Below are positions 26,840 through 34,909 of a stretch of 64,000 nt of DNA, one piece after another. The position numbers and the translations under genes were made by a program. The DNA comes from Planctomycetota bacterium (GTDB lineage Bacteria; Planctomycetota; UBA8742; UBA2392). Within the stretch, counting starts at the first letter, position 1. Each line of letters opens with the position of its first letter. The notes under the pieces are model-generated. The model was not told the origin of the DNA, ran no database searches, and saw nothing but the letters and a program-made list of their open reading frames with translations. The DNA is taken from positions 806,001-870,000 of the forward strand of contig JADKGX010000002.1 in assembly GCA_016722065.1 (NCBI GenBank), given 5' to 3'.

Positions 26840-27421
26840 ATGTCGGCGGGCGAAGACAATTCCTATGAACTTGGGCTGATTTCCAAGGCGCGCAAAGGCG
26901 ATGCCAACGCCTATGGCGAGCTCGTGGAAATGCACCAGAACCGCATTTACGCCAGCGTGGTGCGCGTGGTGCGCGACGAACACCGCGCCTTTGACATTGT
27001 GCAGGAAGCCTTTGTGCAGGCCTTTCGGGCCATTGACACCTATGAGGACCGCGCCAAGTTCAGTACCTGGCTGTACCGCATCGCGATGAACCTGATTACC
27101 AGCCACCACCGGCATGATTCAGCGCAGAAGCGCGGCGGCAACCAGACCCGCGCCAGCCTTGACGTAGAAGGCATGCCCGAGCCCGGCGCGGATGAACGCG
27201 ACCCCGGCGATATGGCCGCAGCGGGCGAGATCGGCGTGATCGTGCGTGCCGCGATTGACGAACTGGAAGACGAGTATCGCGAAGTGATCGTCATGCGTGA
27301 CCTGCAGGACCTGAGTTACGAAGAAATCGCCGATATGCTGAAGGTGCCGCCCGGCACTGTGCGCTCGCGCCTTCACCGTGGCCGCGAGAAACTCAAAGAC
27401 AAGCTCAAGCACCTGTTGTAG
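26840..27421 (+). CDS. ECF RNA polymerase sigma factor, RpoE-like
   Basis: This 193-residue sigma factor has region 2 (LISKARKGDANAYGELVEMHQNRIYASVVRVVRD, then DIVQEAFVQAFRAIDTYEDRAKFSTWLYRIAMNL) and region 4 (LEDEYREVIVMRDLQDLSYEEIADMLKVPPGTVRSRLHRGREKL), the standard RpoE/SigW layout. The ATG at 26840 is chosen because the chain then starts a few residues before region 2; the upstream in-frame extension has no family similarity. TTGACA at 26802-26807, with a weak CACCTT 18 bases later, would start transcription at about the ATG. No zinc-finger anti-sigma gene follows; downstream is a DUF4177-like/cupin/methyltransferase operon. Confidence 0.94.
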   Translation: MSAGEDNSYELGLISKARKGDANAYGELVEMHQNRIYASVVRVVRDEHRAFDIVQEAFVQAFRAIDTYEDRAKFSTWLYRIAMNLITSHHRHDSAQKRGGNQTRASLDVEGMPEPGADERDPGDMAAAGEIGVIVRAAIDELEDEYREVIVMRDLQDLSYEEIADMLKVPPGTVRSRLHRGREKLKDKLKHLL

Positions 27422-27523
27422 CGCCTCAGCTCGAGGCCGTTTTGGGTTTTGGATTTCGGCGCGCCGGGTATTAGGCTCCGAGCAGCCGTAATCGTTTCCT
27501 GAGACCGCATTCAAGGACCAACC

Positions 27524-27733
27524 ATGACCCGCTTCGAATACGCAACCGTAGAATGGCTGTGGGATGCCGGACAACTGCGCGCCGACCTGCCGGGTGGCAA
27601 GAACTTTGCCGCGCAAGGCGAGTATGCCGCAGTAGTTGACCTGCTGGGCAAGCTTGGCAAAGACGGCTGGGAAGTCATCACCTGCGTCAGCAACACCAAC
27701 TGGTTGTTCTGGACGCTCAAGAGGCCCGCATGA
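27524..27733 (+). CDS. Small DUF4177-like protein
   Basis: This 69-residue protein starts RFEYATVEWLW, has a polar middle and then VVDLLGKLGKDGWEVITCVS and a Trp/Phe-rich strand ending in KRPA. The pattern of a first strand, a helix with LGKxGWE and a final hydrophobic strand matches the DUF4177 family of small beta-alpha-beta proteins, whose role is not known. AAGGA six to seven bases before the ATG supports the start. Its last codons overlap the cupin gene by four bases (ATGA), so the two are co-translated. Confidence 0.72.
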   Translation: MTRFEYATVEWLWDAGQLRADLPGGKNFAAQGEYAAVVDLLGKLGKDGWEVITCVSNTNWLFWTLKRPA

Positions 27734-28098
27734 ACGCCAAAGTCAACCTGGCTGAAAAACTCGCCCTGGTGGACAAGCCGTTTTCGCCCAAGATTGTGGG
27801 CGAGGTTAACGAAAGCCTGGTCAAGGTCGCGCGCATCGAGGGTGCCTTTGTGTGGCATTCCCATGCCACGCAAGACGAGCTGTTCATGGTCGTGACCGGC
27901 CGGCTGGATGTTGAAATGCGCGACCGCACCGTATCTTTGGTTGCGGGCGAGATTTTCATCGTGCCGCGCGGCGTCGAACACCGCACCGTGGGCCAACCCA
28001 GCGCCGAAGTGCTGCTGCTGCAACCCGCTTCGCTGGTCAACACCGGGGCTGTGACCAACCACCTTACCAGCCGCACGCAAGACCAGGAGCGCATCTGA
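27730..28098 (+). CDS. Cupin-domain protein
   Basis: This is a single-domain cupin of 122 residues. The metal-binding first motif reads HSHATQDELFMVVTGRL (two His and a Glu in the usual order) and the second IVPRGVEHRTVG supplies the last His. The sheet of alternating hydrophobic residues between them is typical. Small cupins of this kind may be isomerases, dioxygenases or sugar-binding proteins; nothing here narrows it down. It overlaps the upstream small gene by four bases, and its stop codon overlaps the proposed CTG start of the methyltransferase gene. Confidence 0.88.
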   Translation: MNAKVNLAEKLALVDKPFSPKIVGEVNESLVKVARIEGAFVWHSHATQDELFMVVTGRLDVEMRDRTVSLVAGEIFIVPRGVEHRTVGQPSAEVLLLQPASLVNTGAVTNHLTSRTQDQERI

Positions 28099-28886
28099 CC
28101 CCTGGCAACGGCGCGGACCCATTTGCGGCCTGGACGCAAGCCCTGCTGGGGCGCCGCCTGGCAGAGTTAACCCTGCGCGAAGTCGGCCGCGCGCTAAAGC
28201 AACTGACACAGGATTACGTCCAACGCCGCGAACGCCTTGAAGAAGGCGCCTTTGAGGGCCGCGGAAAACGCGCCGCCTTTGCCCTGTATTACGGCCCGCG
28301 ACACTTTCTGCTGGTGCGCGAAGTGCTGCGACGGCTTTACACCGAACAGCCCCCCACCGCGCCCCCGCCCGCCACGATTCTGGACCTTGGCTGCGGCACT
28401 GGTGTGGCCGGCGCGGCCTGGGCGCTTGCACTGGCCGACTTCAGCCAGGCCAGACCACCCACGATTCTGGGTTGCGATGCCAACGACTGGGCGGTGGCAG
28501 AAGCCAGACACACCTTTGCCGACCTTGGGCTTCGCGGCGGTGCCTTGCGCACCGAAATCGCCCGCCTGCGTTGGCCCAAGGGCCCGCTGGCCGCGGTGGC
28601 AGCCTTCACCATCAACGAACTACCCCACGCGCAGCGCCAGACGTTGCAGAAGCGGCTGTTGGATGAAGCCGCGGCCGGCGGCCAGGTGTTGGTTCTGGAA
28701 CCGCTGGCACGGCCGATCACCAAGGCCTGGTGGGATGACTGGGCCGCAGTATTCAAAAAACACGGCGGCCGCGCCGACGAATGGCACTTCGACCTGCCCC
28801 TGCCCGAGCGAATGCACGTGCTTGGCAAGGCGGCAGGCTTGAACCCGCGCGAATTGGGCGCACGCACGCTTTGGCTGGCCCGGTAG
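28095..28886 (+). CDS. SAM methyltransferase, Rsm22-like, probable CTG start
   Basis: This is a class I methyltransferase of about 263 residues. The SAM motif ILDLGCGTGVAG lies at about residue 95, followed by ILGCDAN, AAFTINELPHA and VLVLEPLAR, a combination that recalls the Rsm22-like ribosomal methyltransferase family. The annotation-style start would be a GTG at 28314, but the frame is open and clearly protein-like for 73 more codons upstream (LTQDYVQRRERLEEGAFEGR and so on), with no ATG, GTG or TTG among them. A CTG at 28095 overlaps the cupin stop codon and has AGGAG five bases upstream. I therefore propose CTG as the start and translational coupling to the cupin gene. Substrate unknown. 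Confidence 0.78.
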   Translation: MTPGNGADPFAAWTQALLGRRLAELTLREVGRALKQLTQDYVQRRERLEEGAFEGRGKRAAFALYYGPRHFLLVREVLRRLYTEQPPTAPPPATILDLGCGTGVAGAAWALALADFSQARPPTILGCDANDWAVAEARHTFADLGLRGGALRTEIARLRWPKGPLAAVAAFTINELPHAQRQTLQKRLLDEAAAGGQVLVLEPLARPITKAWWDDWAAVFKKHGGRADEWHFDLPLPERMHVLGKAAGLNPRELGARTLWLAR

Positions 28887-28894
28887 TGGTGGCG

Positions 28895-28966
28895 GTCACG
28901 CTTGTAGTTGGGGCGGCCGCGTCTCGACCCCCGGCACTTCCGTGCCCGGCTTCTGTGAAATCCAGG
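28895..28966. terminator. Possible hairpin between convergent genes
   Basis: CCGGCAC, a TTCC loop and GTGCCCGG at about 28931-28950 form a short stem between the convergent methyltransferase and atpG genes. No strong T run follows on either strand, so the terminator call is weak. Confidence 0.3.
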
Positions 28967-29842
28967 CTACTTCTGCAACGCTGCTGCGCCGCCCACGATC
29001 TCGGCGATTTCCTGCGTGATCATGGCCTGGCGGGCGCGGTTGAGTGTGCGCGTCAGGTTGGTGATCATTTCCGTGGCGTTGTCGGTGGCGCTCTTCATGG
29101 CCGTGCGGCGGGCCACTTGCTCGCCGGCGGTGCTCATGGCCAGCATGGTGTACATGGTCTGGGTTACATAACGCGGCAGCAGGTCTTCCAGGATGTCCTT
29201 GGCCGACGGGCTGAAAATGAAATCCGATTGCGCGCCGCCAGCGGGCTTTCCGGCCGGGGGTTCAATCGGAAGCAGTTTCTTGACTGTCGGCGGCTGCGAG
29301 CCAATGCTTTTCCAGTGCGGGTAAATCACCAGCACTTCGTCGACTTCTTTGTCCAGAAACAGCTTCACAACCGGCTGGATAATGCGGCGGGCGTCTTCGA
29401 ACGTTGGCTTGTCTGATACATCCACCACCGAACGCGCGATTTCATAGCCCTGAAAGCGCAGCGTGCCGTTGCCCTTCTTGCCCACGACTTCCAGGCGAAT
29501 CTTGCGCCCAAGCTGAAGTTGCTCGGCATGGGTAATCTTGCACAGGCGAATCAGGTTGGCATTGAACCCGCCGCACAGGCCACGGTTGGCCGTAAGCAGC
29601 AGCATCAACACGTTCTTGACGTCGGGACGCTTTTGCAGCAACGGAAGTTCTGAACCCATGCCGCCGCCGGCAATCGCGCTGATGATTTCGTCCAGTTTGG
29701 CGGTGTAGGGACCTGCGGCCTGCACGCGGTCCTGGGCACGCTTCATTTTGCTGGTGCTGACCAATTCCATGGTCTTGGTGATCTTTTTTGTCGAAGAAAC
29801 CGACTTGATGCGCTTGCGGATTTCCTTGGGGCGTTCAGCCAT
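28967..29842 (-). CDS. atpG: F-type ATP synthase gamma subunit
   Basis: AtpG forms the rotating central stalk of F1. The N-terminal helix reads RKRIKSVSSTKKITKTMELVS, followed by KMKRAQDRV; the C-terminal helix carries ARRTAMKSATDNATEMI and LNRARQAMITQEIAEIVGGA, both diagnostic. LLLTANRGLCGGFNANL marks the Rossmann-like middle. At 291 residues it is of normal length. The ATG at 29842 (MAERPKEIRKRI) has GGAAGG nine bases upstream; another ATG at 29851 overlaps that site. No other ATP synthase gene flanks it: the neighbours are a methyltransferase and holB. This is unusual, since atpG normally lies between atpA and atpD. Confidence 0.96.
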   Translation of the reverse strand: MAERPKEIRKRIKSVSSTKKITKTMELVSTSKMKRAQDRVQAAGPYTAKLDEIISAIAGGGMGSELPLLQKRPDVKNVLMLLLTANRGLCGGFNANLIRLCKITHAEQLQLGRKIRLEVVGKKGNGTLRFQGYEIARSVVDVSDKPTFEDARRIIQPVVKLFLDKEVDEVLVIYPHWKSIGSQPPTVKKLLPIEPPAGKPAGGAQSDFIFSPSAKDILEDLLPRYVTQTMYTMLAMSTAGEQVARRTAMKSATDNATEMITNLTRTLNRARQAMITQEIAEIVGGAAALQK

Positions 29843-29962
29843 GGCCAGCATCCTTCCGTGGGCGCGCGAGTCTGTGAATCCGGCCCCCCGGGGTCAAGAG
29901 GAAGGCCGGCAACTTCACTCTGCATCGGGCGGCAATGCGCTTCCAAATCGCGTCGGGTAAAT

Positions 29963-29968
29963 CACAAT
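29963..29968 (+). promoter_or_regulatory. -10-like CACAAT placed for a leaderless mRNA
   Basis: CACAAT ends six bases before the ATG at 29975 with no Shine-Dalgarno sequence between. A similar CACAAT lies seven bases before the tsaD start at 36280. Confidence 0.35.
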
Positions 29969-29974
29969 CAGCCC

Positions 29975-30949
29975 ATGCTTGCCCGACCCGTTGGTCATGA
30001 TCAGGTTCGACAGTGGCTTTGCCGGGCCGTTGTTGCGCGGCGCGTGGCCGGGGGCTATTTGTTCACAGGGCCGGAAGGCATTGGCAAGGCCGCCTTTGCC
30101 CGCGAGTTTGCCGCCACGCTGCGCTGCGAATCGCCACAGCAGCATTGGGCCTGTGGCCAATGCGGGCAATGCCTGCGCGTGGCGCGCGATGTGCACCCCA
30201 ATGTGCGCTGGTTTCGAAAGCCGGCCGACAAAACCGAGTTTCCCGTTGAGGTGGTGCGCGAAATCTGCGACGAAGCCAGCCTGCGCCAACTGGAACCCGG
30301 CCGCCGCGTGTTCATTGTTGACGATGCCGACCGCTTCAATGAAAGCAGCGCCAACGCGTTTTTGAAGTCACTGGAAGAACCGCCAGCCGGGCTGACCTTT
30401 GTGCTGCTGGCCGGAAATGTAGCCGAGGTACTGCCCACGATCCTGTCGCGCTGCCAGGCGGTGCGATTTGCCCCGCTGCCCGAAGCCTTGATGCAGCAGG
30501 TCAGCCGTGGCTGGCAAGGCCAGCCGGTGAACCCGCAATCACGTGCCATGCTGGTTCGCGCGGCGCAAGGAAGCCCCGGGCGCTTGAAGCAGATGACCGA
30601 GTACGCCACGCTGGATGCCGTGGCGGCGTTCCTGCAAGCCGTGGCGCGGGACCCGTTTCATGCCTCGGAGCTGGTCTCGGAAAGCATTTCCCAGGCCGAT
30701 GAGAACGAAGGCCGGCGCGACCGCCTGCGTGAAGTGATGGGGCTGCTTTGCGCCCACCTGCGCGACCGGCTGGCCTGCGCCATGGCCCTGCAGACCCCGC
30801 CGCTGCTGGAACCGCGCCATGTGGAGGCCGCCAGCGCCGACCACCTGCTGGTGGCGCTTCGAAAACTGGACGACATGCGCCAACGCGTAGATGGCAACGT
30901 GAACCTGAAGCTGTGCTGCGATGCGATCGCGCTGGGTTGGCCGGCTTGA
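29975..30949 (+). CDS. holB: DNA polymerase III delta-prime subunit-like clamp loader
   Basis: This 324-residue AAA+ protein matches the clamp-loader delta-prime/DnaX-like group. Visible are the P-loop-like GPEGIGKAA, a zinc-module Cys cluster (CESPQQHWACGQCGQCLRV), the VFIVDDADRFNESSANAFLKSLEEPP block with the Asn-Ala-Phe-Leu-Lys stretch typical of delta-prime, and TILSRCQAVRF with the SRC sensor. The C-terminal third is all helical as in clamp-loader collar domains. The ATG at 29975 gives the expected LARPVGHDQVRQWL start. The protein helps load the beta clamp during replication. The lptD-like gene follows 77 bases downstream in the same direction. Confidence 0.9.
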   Translation: MLARPVGHDQVRQWLCRAVVARRVAGGYLFTGPEGIGKAAFAREFAATLRCESPQQHWACGQCGQCLRVARDVHPNVRWFRKPADKTEFPVEVVREICDEASLRQLEPGRRVFIVDDADRFNESSANAFLKSLEEPPAGLTFVLLAGNVAEVLPTILSRCQAVRFAPLPEALMQQVSRGWQGQPVNPQSRAMLVRAAQGSPGRLKQMTEYATLDAVAAFLQAVARDPFHASELVSESISQADENEGRRDRLREVMGLLCAHLRDRLACAMALQTPPLLEPRHVEAASADHLLVALRKLDDMRQRVDGNVNLKLCCDAIALGWPA

Positions 30950-31026
30950 CCCCTACGCCGGCAAAGCCTACTTCTGCTATCCGTGCCCCCGCACTAAGGT
31001 GCCAGCCCCAAGCAAGCCCGGTGCAC

Positions 31027-33687
31027 ATGAAACAATGGCGGGTGCTTTGGCTGCTGATTCTGCTGCTCGCGGTTGCGGGTTCCAGCCTGCACGCCCAGAA
31101 CACCACAGAGACTCCAACCAGCCCCGGCAAGGTCGAAATCGCCTATGTCGTCGAAGACGACGCTGAAACGTTTTGGGAAATCCGCCGCGAAGGCACCAGC
31201 GGCCCCTTTGTGCTGGCGCTGCCCTTTGCCGTGCGCCTGAACTACGCCGACACCACGCGCCCCAAGGCCGGCGGGGCCACCGTAACCAAGAAGCTGGAAC
31301 TGCTGGCCGACCGCGCGTTGATCTGGTTTGAGCCCGAATCGGCCGACAAATCCAAGGTTGAGGGCGACCCTTTTCTGGCCATGTCTTCGGGGGTGCGCAA
31401 TCTTCAATTCTATGGCGAAGGCAACGTCTGGCTGCGTTACTCGATCGGGTCCGACAGCCTGACGATTCGCGCCGACGTGGTGTATCTCGACTTCGCCAAG
31501 AGCCGCGTGGTCAGCTACACATCCACCGGCGAGGAAACCTTTGCCGAAGAATTGAACCTGCGCGGCCGCCTCAAGAACGTGCGCGCCCACAGCGGCGCCG
31601 GCGACGACGGCGGCGATGCAAAAGCCGGCGGCCTGCCGCTGAAAACCGGCATTGGCATTGGCGACGCCGCCGACGAAGCCCGCGACCCAAGCCGCAGCGA
31701 CGGTATTGGTGCCGCGCCCTCGGACGACGCCGTGCCCCAGCGCGCGGGCCGCTTCAAGTCCCTGCCCCAGGAACGCGGGCTGCGGCTGTTCCTGCGCGCC
31801 AACGAACTTCGCCTGCTGAAACTGAACCCCGAAGAACAAGAAGTGGAACTGGAGGGCGGCAGCATCAGTTCCAGTTCGCTGGCTGTAGCTTCGTATTCGC
31901 TGGCCGCAGATTTTCTGACGATCCGGCTGACCAAGCTGCGAAGAACTGCATACATCACCCGGCCGGCGATTCGTGTGCTGGACTTTCCGCTGCTGCGGCT
32001 GGACGTGGAGGATTACGCCTTTGACCTGGACAGTTCGCCGTTTATCCGGCAGCTCGATCTGGGGCGGTCCAGCCAGTATGGCTACTGGTTTCGCACCTAC
32101 ATTGACGCCGTGGCGACCTACGACTTTTTTGGCGACCCGGAACCGCCCTTTCGCCCGTTGCAACTCGGCCCGCAACTGGATTACTACACCGATCGCGGCT
32201 TTGGCAGCGGCGTCAACCTGGATTGGGGCGGCATGAAGCCCTTTGAGCCCTTTGGCAAGGCCAGCCTGCGCAGCTATTACATCCACGACCGCGGCGATGA
32301 CCGCGACCGCGCCCGAGAACTGGGTTACTTCCCGCTGGAAAACCAGAACCGCGGCCGGGTGCTGGGCGCCTACAGCCAGGGGTTTGATGGCGGCTGGCAG
32401 CTGGACAACATCTTTTCCTATGAAAGCGATCGCACCTTCCGGCGCGAGTTTTACCAGCGCGAATACGACAACAACGAACCCAATGAAAGCTATATCCGCC
32501 TGACCAAGCGTGACGGGCCGCTGAACTTTTTTCTGTTGCTGGCACCGCGCGTCCACCCCTGGCAGGACCGCACCGAATACCTGCCGACACTGGGCTTTGA
32601 CGTATCACGCGTAGAGGTTGGCGACTTCGGGCTGCAACTTTCCAGCCATTCCGAGGCCTCCATGCTCGTGCTGCGCCCGCACAAGAAAAGCGACCCCCGG
32701 CCTGACACCTATGTGCCGCGCATAGACAGCGCCACCTGGTTCAACCTTCCGCTGCAAGTGGGGCCATTTGCGTTTGACCCCTTTGTGGGGGCACGCGTGA
32801 CCATGGCCAATACTTTTCTGAAGATTCCCGGCGATGCACACCGACCCGACCTTGGCGCCGATGGCACCTTTCAGGGCTTGCGCCCGGGCGACGAACGCGA
32901 CCACGGATACCTGTATCGCGTGATGCCCTTCTTTGGCGCCAACCTGCAGACTTTTTTCACCCGCACCTACCCCGATGTAAAGATTCCCTGGCTTGGCATT
33001 GACGGCCTGCGACACGTGTTTACGCCCTTTGTGCGCTATCGCAACGTGGCCTGGAACTCGCTGGACGAAGCACCAGAGCGGGCGTTTATCCCGATGGACC
33101 CCGTGGACACGCTGGACGAGTTTGAAGAAGTGCGCGTCGGCTTTCGCAACCGCCTGCAAACGCGCACAGGCACCGGTGCGGACCGCCACACCACGGACTA
33201 CTTTGAGTTGATGCTGGAACTGCCGCTGTACCCCCACCACCGGCGCGACAACCGCGGGCGCTTTTACGGCGACGTCGAAATCTCCGCCCAGTGGCGGCCG
33301 GCACCGCGCTTTGCCCTGGCCGGAACGGTTTTCATTGACCCGATCACCGGCAACTTCAACCGCGCCAGCGCCAGCTTTCGCTTTGATATCGTCGAGTTCG
33401 GCCAGGCCAACATTTACTACCGCTTGCTCAAGGGCCAGCACCAGGTGGTGGGTGTTCAACTGGAGTTGACGTTGTCGGAACTGTATCGCGTCAGCGCCAA
33501 GCAGGAATACGACATGGAAGCCGGGCGCTTTCGCGACACGCGGGTCGAACTCTCCCGCCGCATCCTGGAAGCCGTGGATCTGGGGTTTGTATTTTCGCGC
33601 GATGCCGTGGAAGGCGACATCGGCTTCTACTTCAGCCTCAGCGCGGCCTTTCGCGCGCCCAAGGGTGGCTCCAGCCTGCTTCGTTAG
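31027..33687 (+). CDS. lptD: LptD/OstA-like outer membrane protein
   Basis: This 886-residue exported protein has a signal peptide (WLLILLLAVAGSSLHAQ) and an N-terminal OstA-like beta region with LELLADRALIWFEPES and GSDSLTIRADVVYLD, matching the LptA/LptD N-domain. A long region of amphipathic strands rich in Tyr, Arg and Phe follows, typical of an outer membrane barrel, ending FGFYFSLSAAFRAP-like strands near the C-terminus. LptD inserts lipopolysaccharide into the outer leaflet. A charged, low-complexity insert lies at about 190-250. The symbol is tentative because strand patterns alone cannot exclude another barrel of the family. A strong terminator follows. The two SurA-like foldases at 15455-17433 would be plausible helpers. 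Confidence 0.75.
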   Translation: MKQWRVLWLLILLLAVAGSSLHAQNTTETPTSPGKVEIAYVVEDDAETFWEIRREGTSGPFVLALPFAVRLNYADTTRPKAGGATVTKKLELLADRALIWFEPESADKSKVEGDPFLAMSSGVRNLQFYGEGNVWLRYSIGSDSLTIRADVVYLDFAKSRVVSYTSTGEETFAEELNLRGRLKNVRAHSGAGDDGGDAKAGGLPLKTGIGIGDAADEARDPSRSDGIGAAPSDDAVPQRAGRFKSLPQERGLRLFLRANELRLLKLNPEEQEVELEGGSISSSSLAVASYSLAADFLTIRLTKLRRTAYITRPAIRVLDFPLLRLDVEDYAFDLDSSPFIRQLDLGRSSQYGYWFRTYIDAVATYDFFGDPEPPFRPLQLGPQLDYYTDRGFGSGVNLDWGGMKPFEPFGKASLRSYYIHDRGDDRDRARELGYFPLENQNRGRVLGAYSQGFDGGWQLDNIFSYESDRTFRREFYQREYDNNEPNESYIRLTKRDGPLNFFLLLAPRVHPWQDRTEYLPTLGFDVSRVEVGDFGLQLSSHSEASMLVLRPHKKSDPRPDTYVPRIDSATWFNLPLQVGPFAFDPFVGARVTMANTFLKIPGDAHRPDLGADGTFQGLRPGDERDHGYLYRVMPFFGANLQTFFTRTYPDVKIPWLGIDGLRHVFTPFVRYRNVAWNSLDEAPERAFIPMDPVDTLDEFEEVRVGFRNRLQTRTGTGADRHTTDYFELMLELPLYPHHRRDNRGRFYGDVEISAQWRPAPRFALAGTVFIDPITGNFNRASASFRFDIVEFGQANIYYRLLKGQHQVVGVQLELTLSELYRVSAKQEYDMEAGRFRDTRVELSRRILEAVDLGFVFSRDAVEGDIGFYFSLSAAFRAPKGGSSLLR

Positions 33688-33714
33688 GGCCAGGCGGCCC
33701 CTGCCTGACAAAAC

Positions 33715-33740
33715 AAGGCCCCCGCCTGCGCGGGGGCCTT
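33715..33740. terminator. Bidirectional rho-independent terminator
   Basis: AAGGCCCCCGC and GCGGGGGCCTT pair perfectly over 11 bases around a CTGC loop, with T-rich flanks in both directions. It lies between the convergent lptD-like gene and the gene at 33759 and can serve both. Confidence 0.85.
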
Positions 33741-33758
33741 TGCGTTGCATGTTAGCCG

Positions 33759-34790
33759 TTACTTGGGCAGGTTCTGCCAGGGCTTGGGCATGAACACCCA
33801 GCGCTCGTTCACATAGAACAGCCCGTCGTAGGCCATGCCCAGCTTCTCGCCGGGCTTGACGAACTTGAAGCGCACCAGGGTTACGCCCGGTTTGTAGTAA
33901 TCCTTGGCCATCTTGTAGCCGCGAGGCAGGTCTTGTTCCGCGGCTGCATTCCAGGCAATCACGTCGTCGGTCTTGAACATCCACAGGGCCAGTTCTGTGT
34001 TTTCGGGCTTGCTGATAATCGAGGGTCGGTTGTCATAAACGGTGTTGTAGTGGGCTGTGTAGTGGGCGGCGGCTTTGTCGTTGTAGATCGCTTCCACATC
34101 TTTCTTGCGCGGGCGCAGGGCGTCTGTCAGCAGGTCCAGGTCGGCATCCTTGGCCAGAAACAGCTTCAGCATCGACTCCGCGCCTTCTTTGTCGCCCTTA
34201 TACTTCAGCGAGATGCTGTCGGCGGGAACGTCGACATCACCGGTGTAGTCTTCCGTATGGTCACGCAGCACGTTCCAGGGCATGGGCAGAAACACCCAGC
34301 GCCCGGCCGCAAAGGCCAGCCCAAAGCCAACCTGCCCCTTGGGCCCGCCATCCTTGTAGGACCGAATCGCAGCCCAGGTGACGCCGGGTTTCAGCTTGCC
34401 GGCAAGCCGGCGAATACCCGAAGGAAAGCGCGCCTTGGCATCGCCCTTCCATTCCTTGATTTCATCGCTGGTGGCCAGAAACACCTCCAGCCGGTTGTCT
34501 TCGGTCTTGGGAAACAGAATGTCGAAAATGCTGTCCAGCTTGCCCCAGAAACGTTCCGACATGACCGATTCTGCCGTGGCGGCAAACTCGCCGTCGAAGA
34601 TCGCCTTGAATTCAGCACTGGTCGGCTGAAGCTTCTTCATCTCGGCTTTTTGATCGGCCTTGGCGTCGGCAAAGAAAGCGGCGGCCTTTTCGGCGCCGCC
34701 TTTGTCGGCCTTGGTCGCTGGTGCGTCTTGTGCCTGGCGAATCGTGGCCAACAGGGCCAGCGCGGCCATGGCGGCAATCAGTGTGCGCAT
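33759..34790 (-). CDS. Exported protein with two tandem copies of one domain
   Basis: This 343-residue protein begins with a short signal-like segment (MRTLIAAMAALALLATIRQA). The body is an internal duplication. The first copy (about 30-185) ends KPGVTWAAIRSYKDGGP...GRWVFLPMPWNVL; the second (about 190-343) ends KPGVTLVRFKFVKPGEK...ERWVFMPKPWQNL. Each copy starts with a charged helix and ends with strands carrying the shared RWVF-P-PW motif. I do not recognise the family. AGGAG six bases before the ATG at 34790 supports the start. It is divergent from ugd and shares the terminator with the lptD-like gene. Confidence 0.75.
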   Translation of the reverse strand: MRTLIAAMAALALLATIRQAQDAPATKADKGGAEKAAAFFADAKADQKAEMKKLQPTSAEFKAIFDGEFAATAESVMSERFWGKLDSIFDILFPKTEDNRLEVFLATSDEIKEWKGDAKARFPSGIRRLAGKLKPGVTWAAIRSYKDGGPKGQVGFGLAFAAGRWVFLPMPWNVLRDHTEDYTGDVDVPADSISLKYKGDKEGAESMLKLFLAKDADLDLLTDALRPRKKDVEAIYNDKAAAHYTAHYNTVYDNRPSIISKPENTELALWMFKTDDVIAWNAAAEQDLPRGYKMAKDYYKPGVTLVRFKFVKPGEKLGMAYDGLFYVNERWVFMPKPWQNLPK

Positions 34791-34880
34791 GGGTTGCTCC
34801 TGGTTTGTGCTACAGCTTACGCCGCAGGCCGGTTGCTGCAAACTACCGTTTCCGACACTGGCCCTTGGCGCAGGCGGAAC

Positions 34881-34902
34881 TAGTCTGCCCCGGCAAGGAG
34901 AG
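34881..34902 (+). promoter_or_regulatory. -10-like TAGTCT and ribosome binding site of ugd
   Basis: TAGTCT (34881-34886) is followed by CAAGGAGAGG at 34894-34903, seven or so bases before the ATG at 34910. Transcription would start about 34893, giving a short leader with a strong Shine-Dalgarno sequence. Confidence 0.45.
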
Positions 34903-34909
34903 GCGCCGC

